From: Macrosoma leucophasiata
Lineage: Eukaryota; Arthropoda; Insecta; Lepidoptera; Hedylidae
Assembly: GCA_036365455.1 (NCBI GenBank)
Contig: JAWQUS010000002.1
Coordinates: forward strand, 6,138,001-6,202,000
DNA length: 64,000 nucleotides
Direction of reading: 5' to 3'
Shown here: piece by piece, positions 50,560-61,165 of the stretch
How positions within the stretch are numbered: position 1 is the stretch's first letter
Layout of the letters: each line of letters begins with the position of its first letter
The notes under the pieces: generated by a model
The model's database searches: none
What the model was told of the DNA's origin: nothing
What the model saw: only the letters and a program-made list of their open reading frames with translations
Made by a program: the position numbers and the translations under genes

Positions 50560-53214
50560 TTAGTCTTGTGGAGCTAGACCAGCATTTGTCCAGGCATCTC
50601 TATCCTTTAGATAGTCATCGAGTCTATAGTACGCATTTTTACATAGTGTGCGTTTAATACATGACTTAAATTTATTATCTGTAAGTTCAAGAATGTTGGA
50701 CGGAATTTTATTATAAAACTGTATACAACATGTTAAGAAACATTTATGTGTTTTCGATAGGCGAAAACTTGGAAATACTAATTTATTTTTATTTCTGGTA
50801 TTATAAGTATGTATATCATTAATTTTCTTAAATAAGTGCAAGTTTTTCCTAGCATACAATATATTTTCATAAATATATTGGCAAGGGACCGTCATTATAT
50901 TTATTTGCTTGAATAATTCTTTCAAGGAGTCACGACTATTTAAGTTATATATCGCTCTAATAGCTCTCTTTTGTAATATAAATATTGAATCAATTTCAGC
51001 TGCCCGACCCCACAACAAAATACCGTAGGACATGACACTGTGAAAGTAGCTGAAATAAACGAGTCTCGCAGTGTCGACATCCGTTAACTGTCTAATCTTC
51101 CTGACGGCATAAGCAGCAGAACTTAGACGTTTTCCTAACAGTTTAATATGAGGACCCCATTGCAATTTTGAATCAAGCGTTATACCCAAGAAGACAGCTT
51201 CACTAACAAATTGTGTTTTATCATTGTTGAAGAATATTTCCCCTTCTTTACTTTTGACATTTGGAAGAGTAAAACGAATACATTTAGTTTTTTTACTATT
51301 TAATGCAAGATTATTTACTGTAAACCAATTATGTACTTCTTGTATGGCTTTATTAATAGTATCATAATTTGGTTCTTTTCTATTCACTTTAAAGACCAGC
51401 GAGGTATCATCGGCAAATAAAATTGTTTTAGGCTCACTGATGGTAATCAAATGGAGCAAATCATTTATATATACTAAAAACAGAAATGGACCTAATATCG
51501 AGCCCTGTGGTACACCCATTTCTACTTTAGAGCCTGGTGATTTTACTCCGTTAACTTGTATTTTCTGTTCCCGGTTTTCTAGATATGATTTAATAAGTTG
51601 AAGGGCTTTACATCCAAGGCCATAGTGCTCAAGTTTGCACATTAACGTATTATGGTCCACGCAGTCAAATGCTTTTGAAAGGTCGCAAAAGATTCCTATA
51701 GCATCCTGCGAATCTTCCCAAGCTTCATAAATATGTTTAAGTAAAGCAACACCGGCATCAATTGTATTACAACCTTTTGTGAAACCAAATTGTTGGTGGT
51801 GTAAGATCTTATTTTTATTAAAGTGCTGCAGCAATTGATTAAGTATCACTTTCTCGAAAACTTTACTGATAACGGGAAGAACAGATACCGGCCTATAATT
51901 ATTCGGGTCTTTACTATCCCCTGATTTAAATAATGGTACGACTTTGCTCAGTTTTAATAAATCCGGAAAGATTCCCTGCTCAGTACATAAATTAAAAATT
52001 GAAGATAAATAAGGCGCTACAGTACTAATAATCGATTTACACACTTTAATAGACATACCATAAATATCTTCAGTAGCTTTGTTTTTGAGCTGATTAAATG
52101 TGGATATGATTGTTTGTGGACTAATATGACTAAATGTTAATTTAATATGACAAGGCTCTACGTTCCTTTTAAGAATGTCAATCGATATTCCAGTAGAAGA
52201 ATTTAAAGGTGCCGTAATTTTGAATGGAATATTAGCAAAGTAATCTTCAAAGTGTGTAGCAATGTCTAAATCTGAGCCTAAAATACCCTGTGGTGTCTCC
52301 AAAAGGACACGAGTTTCAGACCGCTTGTTTTTGCCCGTTTCACTATTTATTATTTTCCAGGTCGCCTTCATTTTATCGTCTGCATTTTTAATTTTATTGC
52401 TTATATAAATTGACTTTGCGTTTTTACATACACTTTTAAAAATTTTTGAATATGTAGCGACATACTTGTTAAAATTTGGATTTTGCATATAAGTTTTAAG
52501 ACCATAAAGTTCAAATAATCGTTCCCTACTTCTTCGAATGCCATCAGTTGCCCAGTCACAAAAACTAAATTTACACTTTGCGGTTCTTGTTCTAATTTTA
52601 AAGATATTATTAAAATGTGTATTAATAGTATCAAAAAATTGTGCATAAAAATCATTTGCACTACTTATGTCAAAATTTTGAAAATATAATTTTTCTTTTA
52701 AAATATTATTGAAGTTATTCAATCTAACAGATGTTACTGGTCTATGTGTTTTTTCAATTTTGCTGGAAGGTTTATCTACTTCAAAAGTAATTGTCTGGCC
52801 GCTATGATCAGATGGCAAATAGTTAACAATATTTGTAGATATATATTTATATTCACAAAAGATATTATCTATACAAGTTGCCGAGGTTGGGCTCACTCGG
52901 GTGGGTTCCAAAAAAACATTGCGTAAGTTGAATGATTTAAATAGATTCAGTAGCCTATTGCTGTTTGAATTATTTTCTAAAATATTAATGTTAAAATCAC
53001 CACATACAATTACAGACTTTCTACCTGAACATAGTTTTTTTAACAAATTTTCCATAGTGGACTCAAACATATTCAAATTCTGATAATTTGGTGGTCTATA
53101 AACGCACACTATTATATGCTTATCCAGCTCAACACAAGAAACTTCTACAATATGTTCAATCGATAACTCAACTATGTCTTTACGTTCCCTGGATTTAATT
53201 GAGTTTTTTATCAA
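50560..53214 (-). CDS. LINE ORF2: endonuclease (partial) - reverse transcriptase
   Basis: Target-primed reverse transcription by nicking and copying. Of the frame's 884 codons, residues 1-150 are the C-terminal two thirds of an APE-type endonuclease: YRPPNYQ at about 39-45, CGDFNIN at 71-77, CIDNIF at 114-119, and SDHSGQ at 135-140 holding the late catalytic Asp-His. Residues about 424-700 are the reverse transcriptase: NYRPVSVLP at 439, CDLSKAFDCVDH at 510, GVPQGSILGP at 567 and the catalytic FADD at 600-603. The final ~180 residues have a Cys-rich C-terminus. The NYRPVSVLP style suggests the CR1/Daphne group (inference). No stop or frameshift is visible. The codon given as start is TTG and lies mid-domain, so this is not a true start; the frame stays open to a TGA at 53242-53244. 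Confidence 0.9.
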   Translation of the reverse strand: MIKNSIKSRERKDIVELSIEHIVEVSCVELDKHIIVCVYRPPNYQNLNMFESTMENLLKKLCSGRKSVIVCGDFNINILENNSNSNRLLNLFKSFNLRNVFLEPTRVSPTSATCIDNIFCEYKYISTNIVNYLPSDHSGQTITFEVDKPSSKIEKTHRPVTSVRLNNFNNILKEKLYFQNFDISSANDFYAQFFDTINTHFNNIFKIRTRTAKCKFSFCDWATDGIRRSRERLFELYGLKTYMQNPNFNKYVATYSKIFKSVCKNAKSIYISNKIKNADDKMKATWKIINSETGKNKRSETRVLLETPQGILGSDLDIATHFEDYFANIPFKITAPLNSSTGISIDILKRNVEPCHIKLTFSHISPQTIISTFNQLKNKATEDIYGMSIKVCKSIISTVAPYLSSIFNLCTEQGIFPDLLKLSKVVPLFKSGDSKDPNNYRPVSVLPVISKVFEKVILNQLLQHFNKNKILHHQQFGFTKGCNTIDAGVALLKHIYEAWEDSQDAIGIFCDLSKAFDCVDHNTLMCKLEHYGLGCKALQLIKSYLENREQKIQVNGVKSPGSKVEMGVPQGSILGPFLFLVYINDLLHLITISEPKTILFADDTSLVFKVNRKEPNYDTINKAIQEVHNWFTVNNLALNSKKTKCIRFTLPNVKSKEGEIFFNNDKTQFVSEAVFLGITLDSKLQWGPHIKLLGKRLSSAAYAVRKIRQLTDVDTARLVYFSYFHSVMSYGILLWGRAAEIDSIFILQKRAIRAIYNLNSRDSLKELFKQINIMTVPCQYIYENILYARKNLHLFKKINDIHTYNTRNKNKLVFPSFRLSKTHKCFLTCCIQFYNKIPSNILELTDNKFKSCIKRTLCKNAYYRLDDYLKDRDAWTNAGLAPQD

Positions 53215-53235
53215 AATTAAATCCAGGGAACGTAA
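53180..53235. repeat. 21-bp perfect inverted repeat at the LINE 5' break
   Basis: Arm 53180-53200 and its exact complement 53215-53235 (AATTAAATCCAGGGAACGTA-A), 14-base loop. The arm belongs to the endonuclease coding sequence, so the second arm is an inverted copy added at the truncation point. Confidence 0.95.
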
Positions 53236-53237
53236 GT

Positions 53238-54402
53238 TTAGTCACTAGTGCAAGAAATAGTAAGGGACTCCTATATACATACGAACATATTTAATGTTTA
53301 CTTCAGTGTTCTTGATATGTGAAACGTAATATGTTCAAACGCGTGACCGACTTCTGTCTGTTTATTGTGTTATCGACTTCCGCAAAGCGGACGCTGTAAT
53401 CGCGTCGCGTCGATCAATCAGAACGCGTTCAGACTAGACGCTTGCATTTGCTACAAATTTTACTGGTGTCGGGTGAGATTCACAAAACACACTACATCTT
53501 TATTTTGACTTGGAGTCGAAGTCTAAACGCTTACTTTGTGTCACAGACGTGTCGAAACTTTTACTTTACTTTGGAAAGGACAGTAGTAAAATATAAGCAG
53601 ATTAAGTAAAATACAAGTTTGACCTGTCATAATCACCCATAGAGCAACACGGGCCACTGGTTGCGGCGGATCGGAGGGGAGTAGCCATATGCAGGCTTTC
53701 CCCTCTGTCAAAGTACAATTACAAATGGTCCTATGCGTATAATAAAAACTAGTTGCAGCCGGACTGCTCATTAGACTAAATCTAATTGTGCGACTGAACT
53801 GACATTCTGCTCTGTTTTTTTGCTGTAAAAAGAGATCTGTCACATTTAGTTTACAAAAAGATGGCGTTACTTTTCATATGTAAGTAATTTTTATTCAAAA
53901 AATTATTATTTAGTTCTTAAAAACTCAAAAACTTGTTCGAAGTGTACCGAATCCGCTGCCCGCTCCGTACCAAATCCGGACGTGTGTTACTACAATTGTA
54001 CTTATACTAAAATATCATGATTAACATTACGCCATTGTCAGCGTACTCTTCAATTTTGAAGTAAAATTGAGTCTTATATCTCTAAGATTTGTAATGGATT
54101 TTAGTCCTGAAAATATAACAAAGAGCTTCAACACCATTAGCATTTATTATACCAGTATGAAGTGTAAATTTACATATCAAAATATATTAAATTTTAACAC
54201 GAATGTGGTACGTAAATGCGATGACAAGCTAAATATTTGAGGTTAATGTCTCGACAAGAATCATTAGGTCCCTGCGTGTTCCATATCTTCAAACATTATG
54301 TGTTTCCACGTTACATTACCATGCTATTCGATAGCCATATTAAATGCTTCAGCTAAGAACATTTCATACTCGAATTAAGGGATACTATTTCAGATGTAAT
54401 GG
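53238..54402. other. No gene; MITE-2-like end and shared 50-bp repeat
   Basis: At about 53475 GGTGAGATTCACAAAACACA resembles the end of MITE-2. At 53640-53700 AGAGCAACACGGGCCACTGG and GGCGGATCGGAGGGGAGTAG match 61422-61470. A 100-codon minus frame (53541-53843) overlaps these repeats and is not supported. Confidence 0.5.
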
Positions 54403-54439
54403 CATGTCAAAGGAACCCTTAATGGGTTCCTTTGACATG
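54403..54439. repeat. Perfect 16-bp inverted repeat
   Basis: CATGTCAAAGGAACCC and GGGTTCCTTTGACATG with a 5-base loop TTAAT. Confidence 0.95.
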
Positions 54440-54547
54440 ATAGTCATCAAATTCCATTGAAATAACGTTTGAAAACTTATATTTAAATAACTTTTACTTG
54501 CAAACTTTCAATTTTAATTTTATGTATTTTATTATCCAATTGATAAC

Positions 54548-54677
54548 GTAATAACGGTGACAAACAAGCATACAGTTCACATGTATGGTAAGAACCGGAG
54601 GTCAATATGCAGATGCATTGCCACTTAAGCTTCAGGGTTAAGTTGTTTTTCCTCTGGGTAGTTATATCGGGGCTATA
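54548..54677 (-). mobile_element. SINE-A, diverged tail half
   Basis: GACAAACAAGCATACAGTTC, GAGGTCAATATGCAGATGCA, TTGCCAC, CCTCTGGGTAGTTATATCGG. About 25 bases around the TAGACACC block are lost. Confidence 0.75.
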
Positions 54678-54746
54678 GAAATTTAAAAGTTCTTGATTAT
54701 TCGTGTAAACAGAATAATTACGGCATACAATTTTTTGAAAAATATT

Positions 54747-54847
54747 TCCTGAAGAATTATTAAAGATGTCCACGAATAGATCTATAGTACTTTTTTTAAT
54801 ATGCCTGAAGAATTATTAAAGATGTCCACGAATAAATCTACAGTATT
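54747..54847 (+). repeat. 57-bp tandem duplication
   Basis: CCTGAAGAATTATTAAAGAT, GTCCACGAATA begins at 54748 and again at 54805, nearly identical over about 44 bp. Small and recent-looking. Confidence 0.92.
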
Positions 54848-55867
54848 ATTGACAGCAAGATTTTTTTTTGCAGACTGCTTATTTCAGAAGTTAAATAACG
54901 CAGTTTTTTGTTCCAAAATTTTACGGAAATCTATTCAGTCGTTTCAGGATCTTTTTTCGGATTTCATTCCATTTCAGTAAATCTGATCAGCTCTTTTGTC
55001 ATAGAGATGTCACATTTAGGTACGCAGAGATTGGCATAGGTAATGACAGTTGAAAAGGCTTTTAGATAAATAGAATTTCATGTAATGAGACAACGGTTGC
55101 CCGACTGCCCTAGCAGAAAAACTTCTATCTACTAGAAAGCGATGGGACCTTCAGGATTTCAAGTGATGATCAGTGAAATGCTTCTCAAAATTTGGATGTT
55201 ATCTCAAAAATTACGTGTTATGTATATTCGCTGTAGGTACCTGTGTGCGGAACCCCAGATGATGGGAAGGGTGTTGGCTAGTGTTAAACACTGGTGATCG
55301 CTTCGTTTTCAACCGCTTGGATATATGGATGACTTTGATGGAGGTGCAGGATTCTTTATGAAATTAAGGTATCTCGGGGTGGGAAACGGTTTACAATATA
55401 CTATTCAATAAATGACATCCAATCCAATAAATGCCTACTCCAACCAGATGTATTATTTTTTAACGAAAAAAACGTTAGATAGCGGAAAATATCGAAGAAT
55501 CTTGTATTGATATTTTGAAAACCAATGCAAAGTGAGGGTTTGCGTGTATTACTATACCGAATATAGCTACAGATTGGAGGCTCAATTAACCATAATGAAA
55601 ATGTAATGAGCCTCGAAAAGGGTTTTTCTTTTGTTCGTTAATGTGTTCTTAGCTATATAATATTAAGCAAACCTTTTTCGGGCATGTAAACCTAATTTGC
55701 TGGCTGTAATTACTTTTTTATCAGACTGAGAAAAATTCTCATTTTTTTGCTTCGTTTGGCTTTTTGTACGAAAGCTTCGTTAATATGAAAATAAGAGTTA
55801 TTGTCTAATAACATTGATACACATATTTTTTTTTATATGGTCCGTGTAGTATATAGGCTACTTTTAT
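54848..55867. other. No gene seen
   Basis: About 1 kb without recognisable repeat or frame. The repeated-looking TTACGGAAATCTATTCAGTC and CAGTTGAAAAGGCTTTTAGA are not assigned. Confidence 0.4.
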
Positions 55868-55953
55868 ACTAGCTGCGCCCACGACTTCGTCCGAGTAGAT
55901 ACTGAACAATCATTTTTTTTCTCACGTGGACGAAGTCGCGGGCACAGCTAGTA
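55868..55953. mobile_element. Solo palindromic Helitron-like module (~85 bp)
   Basis: CTAGCTGCGCCCACGACTTC with GTCCGAGTAGATACTGAACA, an AATCATTTTTTTTCTCACGT centre, then GGACGAAGTCGCGGGCACAG-CTAGT. Both ends are the same terminus in opposite orientation. Unlike at 38672 and 37229 the rest of family F is not attached; only GTATATAGGCTACTTTTATA precedes it. Confidence 0.8.
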
Positions 55954-56141
55954 AGTATACGCAATATATATTATATATTGCCTACTATTGTATTAATAAA
56001 ATTTGTATTTTAGGTATATAATTCTGGTGTAAAATAAAGAATATTCTATTCTATATACCTACTGTAATAAAGCATTGGTATTCAATGCACCGTCAACATA
56101 AACGTTATTTTGAAGTAAACCCGTCAATCTTCACATCATTT

Positions 56142-56593
56142 GTAGGTTAGGATCCCACTGCAGAATCATTTCGTTCATCCTGATATGCTGCAAACCTAAG
56201 ATATATTTTACTGGTGATAGAGCTCCAGCGACGGAGCTCGCGGGCGTAGGCACCACCGCATTACCTAATATACTTGCCGCTAAATGGTAGTGTTCAGCAC
56301 TATCGTGTTTCGGTCAGGTGGTAATGTACGGCCGTGTAATTTCCGGCACAGAGGCATAATACCTTAGGCCTCAGGAGGGGTAACGCATCTGCATTTTGAC
56401 CTCGGTTTTTGTGTAAGTGTCTATAGGCTGCAGTCATCACTTAACATCATTGTGAACTGCATGCTTGTTTGCCACTTCCGTAATATATAAAATATATATA
56501 TATATTCTCTAGATTATAAATACCTATGCGTTAAAATCAGGTTTGCAGCATATCTGGATGAACGAAATGATTCTGCAGTGGGATCCTAACCTA
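56142..56593. mobile_element. MITE-1 split by a SINE-A
   Basis: Left terminal repeat TAGGTTAGGATCCCACTGCA to GCTGCAAACCTAAGATATA (56142-56209). Right part ATATATATTCTCTAGATTAT to GGGATCCTAACCTA (56493-56593). Without the SINE the element would be about 170 bp, like the copy at 25599-25778. Confidence 0.92.
56210..56492 (+). mobile_element. SINE-A inside MITE-1
   Basis: ACTGGTGATAGAGCTCCAGC to TGTTTGCCACTTCCGTAATA-TATAAAA. Full length with an AT-rich rather than pure A tail. Since another MITE-1 sits inside SINE-A2, the two families were active in overlapping periods. Confidence 0.92.
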
Positions 56594-57539
56594 TTAGCTA
56601 CCTGACGAAAAAAGAGACAAAAGGGTGCACACATAGTTTTTGTTCCATACTGTGACCGTGCGGCTAAACATTTTTGTATTCAAATTCTTTTGTTAGCCGA
56701 GTGACTCAATTAGGCGAGAGTTCTGCTGGAAGCCGTGTCCCAACTTTCAGCTGTTCTTTATACTTCAACAAATAAAAAATGCAGAATTTAAATACCGAGT
56801 GGCGGAATTTCACCAATTTTAAATTCGCCAATCGAACCGAATGCTTTATATGCGAAGTGAGAAAAGCGGACTTACGGCGGGTTTTGTGCAATTACCCGGG
56901 GAATATGCAATACGATAGCAGCGGGATTGTTGGTTAAAGCCTACATTATGGATTGCTTTCAACAATAACATTATGTTATCTGTTAGCGCAGCCGGAAGAG
57001 CGTTTTATTGTATTCGGTTCCTGCATAATATTGTTCGACGTGAATTTACGCGCCAGATTCCATTTCTAACGTCTATTACGTCAATAGAAGTTTGCTTCTG
57101 GTATCTGTAAAATAGTATTTTTAAATTGAAATAACACTGAGACACAAAAAATTGGAAGATTTAAAAGAAAATATTGATTTCAGACAAGGATTGAAATTGC
57201 GATCTTTAGACAAGGAGCCTAGTCGCTTCATCAAAAAGTCCATTATTTCTTTCCTTGAAAAGTAAAATTGTCAAAATGCGAACATGTTGAATGTAACAGT
57301 TTTCTTAAGACTGTGGTAACACCATAACTATAAGACATTTTATTGTCATAACGGCAATTGGGTCATTTTGTGACCTAGTAACAAAATGGAACAAAAGGTG
57401 CTTGTGGTTATTCTTCCACGCGGTGACCGCGTGGCAAAACATTTTTGTTTCCAAATCCTTTTGTTATCCGAGTGACTCATTTACACGTGAATTTGTTGAA
57501 AGCCGTCCAACTTTCAGCTGTTCTTTAAATTTTATAATA

Positions 57540-57640
57540 ATAATAATAATGGCAACCCATTATAGGTCTCACTGCTGGGCACAAGTCTCTCCCCTTTTTG
57601 GGGAGAGGCCTGTTCTATTCTTGTACTTGTTGCCCCCCAA
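57540..57640 (-). repeat. LINE 3'-end fragment
   Basis: ATAATAATAATAATGGCAAC, CCATTATAGGTCTCACTGCT, GGGCACAAGTCTCTCCCCTT is the inverse of 44125-44180 (GGGGAGAGACTCGTGCCCAG). An (ATA)n end marks the tail. Confidence 0.7.
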
Positions 57641-58786
57641 CAGTTCAGTACCCCCTAAATATTTATTTCAATTTAATTATATATTTTAAAAGTGAATTTA
57701 AAACTTAATATGCTGTGAATATTTTTAGAGTCTTTTACCGTAATTAACATCGAAAAAAAATCGCATTTGTTGTATGGGTTTCCCCGTCCTTAGATACTCA
57801 TTTTATTCTGTTTTAATATTTGTTGATACAACGGCAATAAAAATACATGAGCTGTGAAAATTTCAAGTTTCAACTCTCTAGCTGCCACAGTTCACGAGAT
57901 ACAGCTTGGAGACAAACGATGTACAAATGGCTGGACAGCAGTGTCTTAGTCGTTTTTACCCTTTGGGTTCGGAAATTTAAATACCGAGCAACCGATTTTC
58001 GAGCTTTAGATGAAGCTCTTTTAATTCGTAGTGAGACAGGATTACAACGGTTTCCTTCGTAGCTGCGGAACACGAATAATTCATAAACTCATCGATGTAT
58101 TCGATCGGAATCATTCATAATAAAATTCATCATAAACGTATTTTTAATGTTAACCTGCTAATATGTCTCGCCACTGTATCATCTGGTAACAAAAACGGAC
58201 CAATGGGTGCTGTTAGTTGTTATTCCGTGTAGTGGCCGCGCGGCTAAACAATTTTGTTTCCAAATCCTTCTGTTATCGAAGTGACTCAATTAGGCAAGAA
58301 TTTTGTTGGAAACCGTACCGTGCCAACTTTTAGCTGTTCTTTAAACTTGGATAAAAAGTGCAGGGTTTTCAATACCGAATGACCGACTTTCGAGCTTTAT
58401 CGAATCACTTTTAGTTCGAGGTGAAGGAGGAAGAAAAACTTAACACGGAAAATGTGCAATTAGCCGCGAAATACTAATTCGTTCCGAAATTCAACAAGAC
58501 TTTAGATTCTAATTTGGTTCATGAAATAAATGTATTTTAACCTCGCGAGGAATCTTTAGTATACAATAACAACATAGAAAGAAGAAAAAAAAAAAATTAT
58601 ACTTCGATTTAATAAAATTTGCTCAAACTTTTACTTTTGTAGACAATAGCCGTTTAAGAAGTAGTTTGGGATAAACCCCAACATTACCATTACCACTTCG
58701 GAGAAACCTATTTACTCAACAGCCAAGATTCATGTTACTTGTGTAGATGTCTATAGGTGAAAAGTAAGTGAAAGAGTACCTTACCA

Positions 58787-58834
58787 TCCAAATGAACTGC
58801 ATGCTTTGACGAACAAGCATGCAGTTCATTTGGA
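58787..58834. repeat. Perfect 20-bp inverted repeat made of SINE tail
   Basis: TCCAAATGAACTGCATGCTT, an 8-base loop TGACGAAC, then the exact complement. Both arms are SINE-A tail sequence (GAACTGCATGCTTGTTTG). Preceding GTGTAGATGTCTATAGG is also SINE-A, so a decayed tail acquired an inverted copy of itself. Confidence 0.93.
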
Positions 58835-59878
58835 ACATTAGAGGAACCTTAAACATAAATGCCCTGTTTTATTATTTAACAGTTGTATTTTACTTTACAT
58901 TCGTTTACTAATAGATCCACATCATTTTTATTCAATTTAAAAAAAAACATGTACCAGTTGTACCTCGGCATTATGTCACTTGGTAACAAAAACGGAACAA
59001 TGGGTGCTCGTAGTTATTGTTCCGCATTGTGGCCGCGTGGCTAAACATTTTTGTTCCTAAATCCTTTGTTATAGCCGAGTGACTCAATTATATGAATGTT
59101 TCGTTGAAAATCCACTTTCAAGAACTTGGACGAATTAAAAGTGGAGGACAGCAGGTATAGTAAGAAATATATTTACGCCTAGCTTAAATTGATTTTCAAC
59201 GAAGAGCTATGTTAGGGTTTAAGAGCAAAGGACCGTATTTACCGTATTTAAGAAGTGAATTTACCTACCTACTGATCTATCTGTCCCCCAATAGACTGCT
59301 GTTGTGCACATGTAGGGCACTGTAATATCCGTCTTAAAGGTAAAAGGTCTAAGGCCTAATCCTTTTCATCTACGGGCGAGACATAATAACGCCATTTTTT
59401 TGATCATTGAAAAAGTATCAGGTATAAGTTCGGTGTTGTTTGATCGTTTTAATTGAATTCAAAGTAAATATGTATATTTCGAGGATTTTTTTTATTTTAC
59501 TTCACGTAAATACTTGTATGTTTCTTCTCATCGAGTCCCTACCACGTAAGGAACTTGGTGTGGAGAAAGTTTGGAGCGCCAATCGATCTAGATCCATACA
59601 AACAGGCCTCTACTATCAATCACTCTCAGACAGCATTGATAATAGTATTTAATTACATACAGAGATAAATCCATACATCAATCGACCAAGCATCGGAGGA
59701 AAGCTGCGAATAATGTGCAATCTCTCTCGGAATATGCAATACGATATCAGCCGAATTGTCAGTTACCCATTATGGATTGCCGACTTCATTATAGTCCTAA
59801 TATGGTCAGAAGATATTTATAATGATTTGTTACAGGGAATAGTGATAAATTAATGTTTGCAAAATAATAGATATTTCA

Positions 59879-60195
59879 GTTTTTTTTTAATGTTTTGAAG
59901 GTGGTAAACTAGCATGCAGTTTACATGGATGTTAAGTGATGACTGCAGTGAATACAAAAATATCTACACAAAATTGAGAAGTCAAAATACAGATGCAGAT
60001 ACTGAACCCTCCGAGTAACGATGGCCCTGTAAGGCTAAAAATATTTGTAGGTATGAATCATAACATGCTAAGTACAAAAACCATCGCCTGGCAAGAATCA
60101 ACCCGTCACGTTATCTGGATTTCTGAAATGCTAGTGAACCCTACGAGTATCGGAATAGGTAATGCGGTGATGCCTACACCCGGATAGATAGATTA
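59879..60195 (-). mobile_element. SINE-A2, strongly diverged
   Basis: T-rich start, GTGGTAAACTAGCATGCAGT, TTACATGGATGTTAAGTGAT, GACTGCAGT, then a scrambled middle, and AGGTAATGCGGTGATGCCTA near 60150-60170. A 64-codon frame across it is not a gene. Confidence 0.65.
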
Positions 60196-60354
60196 CCAGT
60201 TTTATTGCAGTTTAGTAATGTGCCCGAATATCAGTCAGTAGGCTCGCCATCTTGTCATTAGAGGAGTCAAGAATCTTGTGTAGCAAATTGCAACTGAATG
60301 CATCTATTACTCCTACGGGAAATAGAGTCATGTAGTAACAGTTTTTTTTTATTA

Positions 60355-60683
60355 ATTGCCTCAATAGTAGTGGCCTGCTACCACTAAATTTGCTACCTTA
60401 GGCAACTACTACTACGCTGAGGTCCCGGATTCAATCCCGGTCCCGGGTCAAAAGCTATTAGAGATAACGTTGTGAAATCCTTCATCTGTGGTGCTATTGT
60501 GATATTTACATTTTCTGGAAGTTTTCCAGTAACTCGGAGTTTGATAACGTGCCCGAAGATGTTGATGTAACACATGAGCAAAAACGTAACTGGCGAATCG
60601 ACAACATGGGGGTGTTTGCATGTATGCTTATATGCTACATTTACCTCTGCCTACCCTTTACTGGTATTACAGGGGTGAAGTTA
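60355..60683 (+). mobile_element. SINE-B with rearranged head
   Basis: ATTGCCTCAATAGTAGTGGC is followed by inverted-looking TACCACTAAATTTGCTACCT, then the normal ACTACTACTACGCTGAGGTC, a mutated B box, ATTAGAGATAACGTTGTGAA and tail CTCTGCCTACCCTTTACTGG. An inverted duplication in the head region (CCTGCTACCACTA) distinguishes it. Confidence 0.8.
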
Positions 60684-60965
60684 CATGAAAACCAAAAAAT
60701 AGGTATACTAATTTACATAATATTTACTTTAGATATAATTATAGTAGGTATCATAAAGGTTACTTATACTTTACAACTCGTCGATCAAATGGGCGTGAAT
60801 CACGGTTAGTTTCGCAATCAAGTGCAAATGTGATGCAAATGCCTGGAGACTATATTCAGCTAAGTTGCGCGTAATTTTCCACGCTATTTCACTTATATTT
60901 TCCCTCGGGTTATCATATAGGTATGGAATATTATTCCTATTAAGGCATTCTAGAATATTTATTGT

Positions 60966-61165
60966 TTTTATTTTTTTTATGTTATGATGGTGGCAAAGAA
61001 ACATGGAATTCACATTGATGTTAAGTGATGACTGCAGCCTATAGACACCCAAACAAAGACCAGATATTAAAATGCAGATGCGTTAGCACTTTTGAGGCTT
61101 TTTTCATCAGGTGACCCGTTTGCTTGTCTGTCAACCTTTAGTCATAACCATAAAAAAAGTTAATC
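60966..61165 (-). mobile_element. SINE-A tail joined to a second retroposon end
   Basis: TTATTTTTTTTATGTTATGA, AGAAACATGGAATTCACATT to CAGATGCGTTAGCACTTTTG-AGGC, then directly TTTTTTCATCAGGTGACCCG and TTTGCTTGTCTGTCAACCTT, the inverse of the retroposon at 48735-48765. The junction T6 suggests one element inserted at the other. Confidence 0.75.

Larger units (their letters stand above)
50128..53237 (-). mobile_element. 5'-truncated non-LTR retrotransposon (~3.1 kb)
   Basis: Minus-oriented. The 3' end at the left carries a short repeat tail, AAACTCAAACTCAAAACTCA on the plus strand (50128-50160), that is a TTTGAG-type tail as in many CR1-like LINEs. A 3' UTR of about 400 bp follows. The 5' end stops inside the endonuclease domain at a 21-bp perfect inverted repeat. 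ORF1 is absent. It is the only element here with a long uninterrupted frame, so it probably inserted recently. Confidence 0.9.
56619..59790. repeat. Tandem array, four copies of a ~0.8-kb unit
   Basis: The block ACAAAAACGGAACAATGGGT, GTGGCCGCGTGGCTAAACAT, TTTTGTTTCCAAATCC, CCGAGTGACTCAATTAGGC, CAACTTTCAGCTGTTCTTTA recurs at about 56619, 57363, 58188 and 58984. Unit ends include AATACCGAGTGACCGATTTT and GAATATGCAATACGATAGCA (about 56900 and 59730). Copies are diverged by substitutions and indels, with insertions such as 57540-57640 in the second. No frame is shared by all copies. Confidence 0.85.

Noticed and set aside
52401..53083. Several 60-86-codon frames in other frames and strand
   Set aside because: They are shadows of the LINE endonuclease/RT frame.
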